Assembly: GCA_023101725.1 (NCBI GenBank)
Contig: JALJCO010012619.1
Coordinates: 396,625 to 460,624 of the forward strand
Direction: 5' to 3'
DNA length: 64,000 bases
Source: Atherinomorus stipes
Taxonomy: Eukaryota; Chordata; Actinopteri; Atheriniformes; Atherinidae
Positions 59,101-64,000 of this stretch are shown here, piece after piece; positions within the stretch are counted from its first letter, which is position 1; each line of letters starts with the position of its first letter. The position numbers and the translations under genes were made by a program. The notes under the pieces were generated by a model, which was not told the origin of the DNA, did not search any database, and worked only from the letters and a program-made list of their open reading frames with translations.

Positions 59101-59789
59101 AAATCTTTGTGTTTTGCCATCAGATCCTTTTTCAAATCTTCAATCATTTGGTCTGCAGCCTGTTTTACAGGGCAGGATGTCTTTTTAGTCTTTTGCTGCA
59201 AATTTGAGTTTAGATAGTTAGTTAGTTATGATGTGCATAACATTTCTATTGCTTATCAGAAGAAAGTGGTACAATTTCTTCCCATCTTTTTGGACATATG
59301 AGTAAACACCAGGTGGTTAGGTTTAGGGTACTGCAAATACAAGAAATTTTGATACATTTATGTGAATAACATTTTCTCTTAAAATTTGGTTTGCTTCTAA
59401 AACAGCATTTACAATATTTGTTGACAAAGAACCCAAAAGAGGTCAGATGAATATAGGGAATGTCCCTCACCCCATGATATGTTATGCAAGAGAAATGTAA
59501 ATGTCACTTCAGTTTTACATTGTGTGCGATGATATTCAAAAATCAATTAGAGCGCTCTCATAATCTCCATACCTTTTTACTTTGATTCTCTTCTTCTTCT
59601 TTGTCCATCCACCTGCTGTTGGGCTTTTTCTTCCTCTTTCCTCTCCTCTCTTCACCATCATTTACCTCCCAGATGTCCTCACCCTTGATAAATTCCTCTC
59701 TCTTTTGGCATAGGTCAGTGTAGTTGTCTGTGTAAAAAGTTTTTTTCAAGAATAAATGCAAAGTTTTTTATTTATTTATTTTTTTAAAG

Positions 59790-59866
<77 letters not shown>

Positions 59867-60334
59867 AATAAATCATCCTCATTCAACCATGATTTGTCAG
59901 AGGTTAGGAACACCACTCCACTAAATATTGATTGAAGCGGTTGGTAATGGAGTAAATTATGAGATTACTGTGGTTATTGCAATTTTTCCCTTTGGTTTCT
60001 GACACTTTTAGTTAACTGTACAGATATTATTTCTGTTCCTGAGAAACGAACATAACAGGATGTTTAAAAAAAAAATCTATCGCTGCCATAAGCTAATATG
60101 TAATATTTCTCACTTACCGCCGAACATCAAAACCTTCGCTGGAAAACATGCTGGACCGCCTTTTTTCTTCTGTCCTCTTACCCACTTCACATTCATCCAG
60201 CCATCATCCTCCTCCAGATCGGGGCACTTAGTTGGTATTTTAGAAGACAATGTTTTCAGGTCGTCCTCATTTATCCAGTCCGTTTTCCCAACCTCAACTG
60301 TGGCATCCTTGAAATAGTACAAAGCGTAAGCCAT
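56115..60334 (-). CDS. BEN-domain protein, complete seven-exon gene (372 residues)
   Basis: Exons on the minus strand: 60334-60118, 59727-59573, 59195-59097, 58907-58763, 58643-58477, 57218-57002, 56233-56115. All six introns are GT/AG, with phases 1,0,0,1,0,1, and the joined frame has no stop until TAA. Residues 1-73 form a small N-terminal module (MAYALYYFKD..., VGKTDWI, WMNVKWVRG). Residues 73-124 are charged, with a likely nuclear signal GKRKKKP at 102-108. Residues 125-215 are helical/coiled coil (LIAENKKLKAG). Residues 225-258 are Ser/Pro/Gln-rich. Residues 262-360 resemble a BEN domain, a DNA- and protein-binding fold of chromatin factors (SDLAVLVYGRETL, CSSLTGR, VRKIIRKKCNN). The start is set by ATGG near the 5' end; it faces the transposase-like gene. 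Inference: a transposon passenger or a co-opted regulator. An exact family name is not claimed. Confidence 0.85.
57498..57745 (+). mobile_element. Tc1-like transposon remnant in the BEN gene's intron
   Basis: 'aaaattctacacacaaatactacattatgacaatgtgg' resembles Tc1-type non-coding DNA of fish. After a deletion, 'aacccgatggtcacgctgtcagag' and 'caatccaccaataaggcct' are a decayed piece of the Tc1-like transposase N-terminal region. The frame is broken and the element is dead. It lies in intron 5 of the minus-strand gene. Confidence 0.6.
57960..58095 (+). mobile_element. LINE/SINE 3' tail fragment
   Basis: 'tctgtgaagcgctttgtgcaacc...tactatacaaataaacttgaacttgaac' matches the tail style of fish non-LTR retroelements (AAGCGCTTTG...AAATAAA then a short tandem repeat). 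It lies in intron 5 of the BEN gene. Confidence 0.6.
59791..59863. repeat. (AT)n microsatellite
   Basis: About 73 bp of TA repeat in intron 1 of the BEN gene, 60 bp before the acceptor region of its second exon in the direction of transcription. Confidence 0.97.
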
Positions 60335-60754
60335 ATCGAGTAGGAAATATTTTCTTCACACCGTTTCCGTGGTCCGTTATTTCTTCACCTTCAAACAGGG
60401 GTAGGCAACCGGTCCTCGAGGGCCGGCGCCCTGCAGGTATTAGGACTTCTCCTGCTGCAACACACCTGACTTCAATCAATGGGTAATTAGCAGACTTGTG
60501 CAGCCAAGCTCTGGACATCAGGTAGTGTGTTGAAGCAGGGAAGCCCTGAAGACCTGCAGGATGCCGGCCCTCGAGGACTGGAGTTGCCTACCCCTGCCTT
60601 CAAAGCTGGAGCGCGAAAATGGATATCGCGAGAAATGCGCTGCCAAACAGCGCTGTGTTTAGTATCGCGAGACGTTTGCGTTCAACGAAAGCTGCGCGAG
60701 AGGTCTGCAGACGAGAAGGAACAGCAACAGTGGCGACGGTGGCTTGATAAAATC
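60335..60754. promoter_or_regulatory. shared divergent promoter region
   Basis: Only 420 bp separate the ATG of the minus-strand BEN gene (60334) from the ATG of the plus-strand transposase-like gene (60755). Half of it is a MITE (60396-60596). The remainder on the plus-gene side is CpG-rich, with repeated TATCGCGAGA words (near 60625 and 60664), which resemble the TCTCGCGAGA-type core motif of vertebrate bidirectional promoters. No TATA box is evident. Confidence 0.55.
60396..60596. mobile_element. hAT-like MITE (family M1), intact copy with 8-bp target duplication
   Basis: 201 bp. Tips CAGGGGTAGGCAAC and GTTGCCTACCCCTG are perfect inverted repeats, and the match continues through 'gtcctcgagggccggc...cctgcaggt'. 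A perfect 8-bp duplication CCTTCAAA flanks it (60388-60395 and 60597-60604), diagnostic of hAT transposition. It is the youngest-looking of six family copies in the window and landed between two divergent start codons. The longer open frame from 60527 runs through this element and should not be used to extend the downstream protein. Confidence 0.93.
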
Positions 60755-61083
60755 ATGGCAAAACGCTCCGGACCTTACAAAAGGTATTTGGAGGGAGACA
60801 CGGGGGAAATTCCGAGGAGAACACAGTACAGATGGAATTTAACAAATGTAAGTATGTTGTTTTTAAAACCGAAGGCCTTTCAACATATTAGGCTAATGTG
60901 GATTGAACATGCTAATTGCTGTCTTTTTTCTGCCTCATTCTGAAGCACAAAAAACGTTGACAGTTCCACTGAGGAAAATGAATATTGTGAGGACACTTTC
61001 CACAACGTGGTAAGCATGAATATTTTGTGTGATTGACGTGGGCTCAAATAATATTTTTGTCAATACATTCATTTCTAGTAAGC

Positions 61084-61260
61084 AAATAAATAGAATTTAT
61101 TTATAAAGCGCTTTCACAGACCAAAATCACAAAGTGCTGTGCATAAAATAAGTACAATAAAACATATTGGAATAAAGTACATACATTAAACTTAAAAAGT
61201 GAAAAATCTAGCAAGCAAAGACTTTCTTAAACATCCAAATTTTCAATTGCCTTTTTAAAT
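61084..61260 (-). mobile_element. retroelement 3' tail fragment
   Basis: 'aaatagaatttatttataaagcgctttcacag' is the reverse complement of the CTGTGAAAGCGCTTTATAAATAAA-type LINE/SINE tail. It sits in an intron of the transposase-like gene. Confidence 0.55.
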
Positions 61261-61798
61261 AGACCACAGTCGACCAAGGACCAATCTCCCTGAGTTTTAA
61301 TACTTATGCCTTTTGTATAAGTATCTTAAAACTCAATTACAGACAAAGAGATAATTTTCCCTTTTTGATATTTTTTTTCATTTAAATTACAATATCTCTA
61401 ATTTTATGATGTACAAAACTGAGTATCACACATACATACAGGTAAAATGTTATTGATATTTGGCCCTTGGGCGGAATTTGTGGAAAATGTCAAAGCTTCA
61501 TGCCACTGGATAGCTTTAATAGATATAAGTAGTATTGTACAATTGTGATTTCATCATCACAAACAATTCATTGAAAAAAAGCAGGTGCACAACTACAAAA
61601 ATTGGCGATGCCTCGGTTATGTGTCCTGCGCCCTTGATATGAGCATCTATTACAGCTTGACAATGAGGTTTCATGCTGTTTACAAGTTTACCTATACAAT
61701 TCAACATATAATTTGAATAATGTAAATGATAGCTGCAACTCCTTCCATGTAAAGACTATGCAATATGTAGAGGAAAATGTTATGTATGTAACTTCTTA

Positions 61799-61858
61799 CA
61801 TATTATTGTTATTATTATTATTATTATCATTATTATTGTTATTATTATTATTATCAAT
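61799..61858. repeat. (TTA)n-type imperfect microsatellite
   Basis: About 60 bp of ATT/TTG/TTA triplets with occasional substitutions, in an intron of the transposase-like gene. Confidence 0.9.
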
Positions 61859-64000
61859 AAAAGTACATAAACTAGGAAGATGCTTAATTATTGAGACTGT
61901 TACTGTACCTTGTTGAGAGTAATAAAAGCCAGAAAAAAAGAGTAATACAGTATGGGTACTGTATAGGCCTTCATAGAGAGCACTATCTGAAATTACAGCA
62001 AGAAGTAATTCTATTTTATTTGTGGCTTCATTTTGGTTTTAACTTTCGCAATTTATGCCACATAAACATGTCAGTCTTTGTTTTATGTTCTCCATTAACC
62101 AGGGAAAAAACACAGCAGATTACATGAGTACTGCCCCTAACAGTGAAGAAGATGGAAAGAATGAAATGTTTCCTACAACAAGCTTGTCCAGTAATTGCAT
62201 TCAAGAGGTAAATCCATATGTTTTTTAATGCCACTGGTATGTCCCTTTATCAAACTTATGGATAAAGGCCATGGCTTAATGGGTAATTTTGCTCATATAT
62301 CTGTTGATTTAGCAAATTTTGGAATTGGGGATATTTTTTCTCAAAATTTGAACCAGATGAAGCTAAAACCAGGCCAGTGCAGATGTTTATATAAAGTTTT
62401 GGCTTAGTTGCAGTTCTGCATGGGTTTCAAGATATTCTCTCTCATTAAATGGCAAGTTTTAGAGTTCGCAGTGGTAATGAATATTTTAATAATTGGAAAA
62501 TCACAATTAATCAGATTAGTAGTTTCAGATGTACTCCAAAACCACAGTCTTTGAATATGTTGAACCATTTGGTGCATTAAATTTAGTAATGGCATTAATA
62601 TGTTTGAAAGTATGAAAAAATGTTAATTGGGTTGAGCCTATGACCTATTGTCTAATGCACTCTTTGCCAAAAGGTAGTTTGTGGATTGTAGTGATTCTTC
62701 CTGATTTCATTTTTACTTTCTAAAAAGGTCCTGCTTGATACCACTCTCAGGACAAATGAGTAAATTGAGTATTCCACTATTTGTCTTCTTTTTATGTGCA
62801 CCAAACCATGCTCCTAGGACAGGAGCACCAGAAGATTTAGAACGATTTAATGTCTTTGTTTCTGCTACTCAATAACTAATTTTTTCTTCATTGCTAATCT
62901 TCAGACCATGAATGAAGTTGACCCAAATAACACAGAAAATGAAGAGGATAATGAAAGCTCATCTACAACAACCATGTTGGGTACAGATATTGAAATGGTA
63001 AATTCGTACTTATTTCTTTGGTTAAAACATGGCAACTATGTGCCCAGTTTTTCAGCAGTATCTCAAATGTGTCTGCTTTTCTGTGTTAACCTGAAGGATG
63101 AAGAAAACCAGTCAGACTCTGATAAGAGAATTGGTTGATGCCGCCAGCAGTGAAGATGAAGCAAATGTGGACAGTGAAGAGTTGGACTGAAATTCCAGGA
63201 GAAAATGCATCTGAAATTCCAATGGTATGAAATAAATCATTTAATGACAAAAGAATAGCTCACTATATAAACCCAATACATAAATGGAGGAGGAGAGAGC
63301 ATACTAGCTTCTTTTGTTTAGGCATAGTATTCTGTGTTGTTTTTGCTGAGCGTGGCTTGCTTGATTATAAAGATAAATATTGGAGAGATTGTACCCCAGA
63401 TGAACTGGCCAGGAAAGCATAAACTAAAGGATGACGTTTGATCTTCATGGATCACATTCTATTTATGCAATTAAAGATGCAGATGTACAAAGTTTCAAAA
63501 TGGACAATATACTTAAGTTTAAGCTCCGTTGGAAATGATAAGAATTAAATACTTTTCACTAATCCAACACAGGCATTTAAGAAAATTATATTTTTCAAGT
63601 AAACCAAGCTATGCCAACCTACAATGTTGTGACTACTTAAATTTTTATGTCCTCTGTCCCCTAGGCCAGTGAAGACATGGGAGATACTGGTGACAAGCCC
63701 TTGTATCCTGGTGCTCACTTCAAAAGGAGAGAGTTTACTGATGCTGATGTCCTACATGTTGCGACACAATTTAACTGGTGAAGCACTTACTCATCTACTG
63801 GAAATGTTTAACATAATGTTTCCTGGCTTCTGATCCCATCCTCACATTACCTGTTCCACAAAGAATTTGGAAGATCGTCTACATCTGAAGTACACTTTTT
63901 TGTAGTCCTTTGTTTGAAATACCTTGGTTAGATTAGAGGTGACTGCCCCAATCCAATGGGACTTTTAAAATACAGTATTTTATGCAGATGCCAACCTAAA

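Larger units (their letters stand above)
60755..64000 (+). pseudogene. decayed transposase-like gene (tentatively EnSpm/CACTA-like), runs off the edge
   Basis: Candidate exons: 60755-60847, about 60946-61009, 62103-62207, 62905-62997, 63097-63224, and 63665 onward; most junctions are good GT/AG. The first exon (MAKRSGPYKRYLEGDTGEIPR...) has the short basic N-terminus of multi-copy fish and cnidarian transposon proteins. The middle exons are acidic and Ser-rich. The last contains YPGA and, in another frame, RHNLTGEALTHLLEMF, the region before the catalytic core in that family (from memory). Damage: exon 2 needs one A fewer in its A6 run; exon 63097-63224 uses three frames; exon 63665 stops at 63779 and shifts frame at least twice. 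The catalytic part would lie beyond 64000. Family assignment is an inference; indels could also be assembly errors. Confidence 0.6.

Noticed and set aside
60527..60943. 138-codon plus-strand frame with an upstream start for the transposase-like gene
   Set aside because: Its first part runs through the MITE at 60396-60596 and its end runs past a strong donor (gtaagt at 60848). The ATG at 60755 has a better context and matches the family's N-terminus.
1..64000. CRISPR arrays, bacterial operons, ribosome binding sites, rRNA genes
   Set aside because: The window is vertebrate nuclear DNA; no regular short direct-repeat/spacer array or rRNA-like sequence was seen.

Overview
The window looks like teleost fish DNA. 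The evidence is intron-split vertebrate genes with GT/AG junctions, many short fish-type inverted-repeat DNA elements, an L2/Rex1-type LINE fragment, (AT)n, (GT)n and (CT)n tracts, and very low coding density. I cannot fix the species. About 95 percent of the window is intronic or intergenic.

Positions 1-55,000. The only confident host coding sequence is two consecutive exons of a plus-strand TMEM132-family gene (13720-14138 and 17306-17883). They join in frame and encode the conserved N-terminal ectodomain of this single-pass neuronal membrane-protein family. The first (signal-peptide) exon and every later exon were not found, so the window covers parts of very long introns. The rest is a mosaic of small DNA transposons: hAT-type MITEs with 8-bp target duplications, at least eight element ends beginning TTAAAG, foldback elements of 0.2-1.1 kb, nested insertions, a 5'-truncated LINE, and microsatellites. 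One pair of non-repeat-looking segments stands out: an 86-bp sequence 0.18 kb after the second exon has an inverted copy, about 90 percent identical, 15.6 kb further on.

Positions 55,280-64,000. This is a divergent two-gene unit. On the minus strand is a complete seven-exon gene (56115-60334) for a 372-residue protein with a short conserved-looking N-terminal domain, a basic/acidic linker, a coiled coil and a C-terminal BEN-type DNA-binding domain. All six introns have GT/AG ends and matching phases, and an AATAAA lies 116 bp after the stop. On the plus strand, starting 421 bp from the BEN gene's ATG, is a multi-exon gene that resembles the N-terminal part of a multi-copy fish DNA-transposon protein (tentatively EnSpm/CACTA-like). 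It has good splice sites but repeated frameshifts and stops, and it runs off the window edge. A 201-bp hAT MITE with a perfect 8-bp target duplication sits between the two start codons. A tandemly duplicated block full of palindromic AGTATACTT-like motifs lies just beyond the BEN gene's 3' end and could be subterminal DNA of the same element. My main proposal is that this is one large autonomous-type DNA transposon, landed in or near the TMEM132 gene, whose BEN passenger gene is intact while its transposase is dead.
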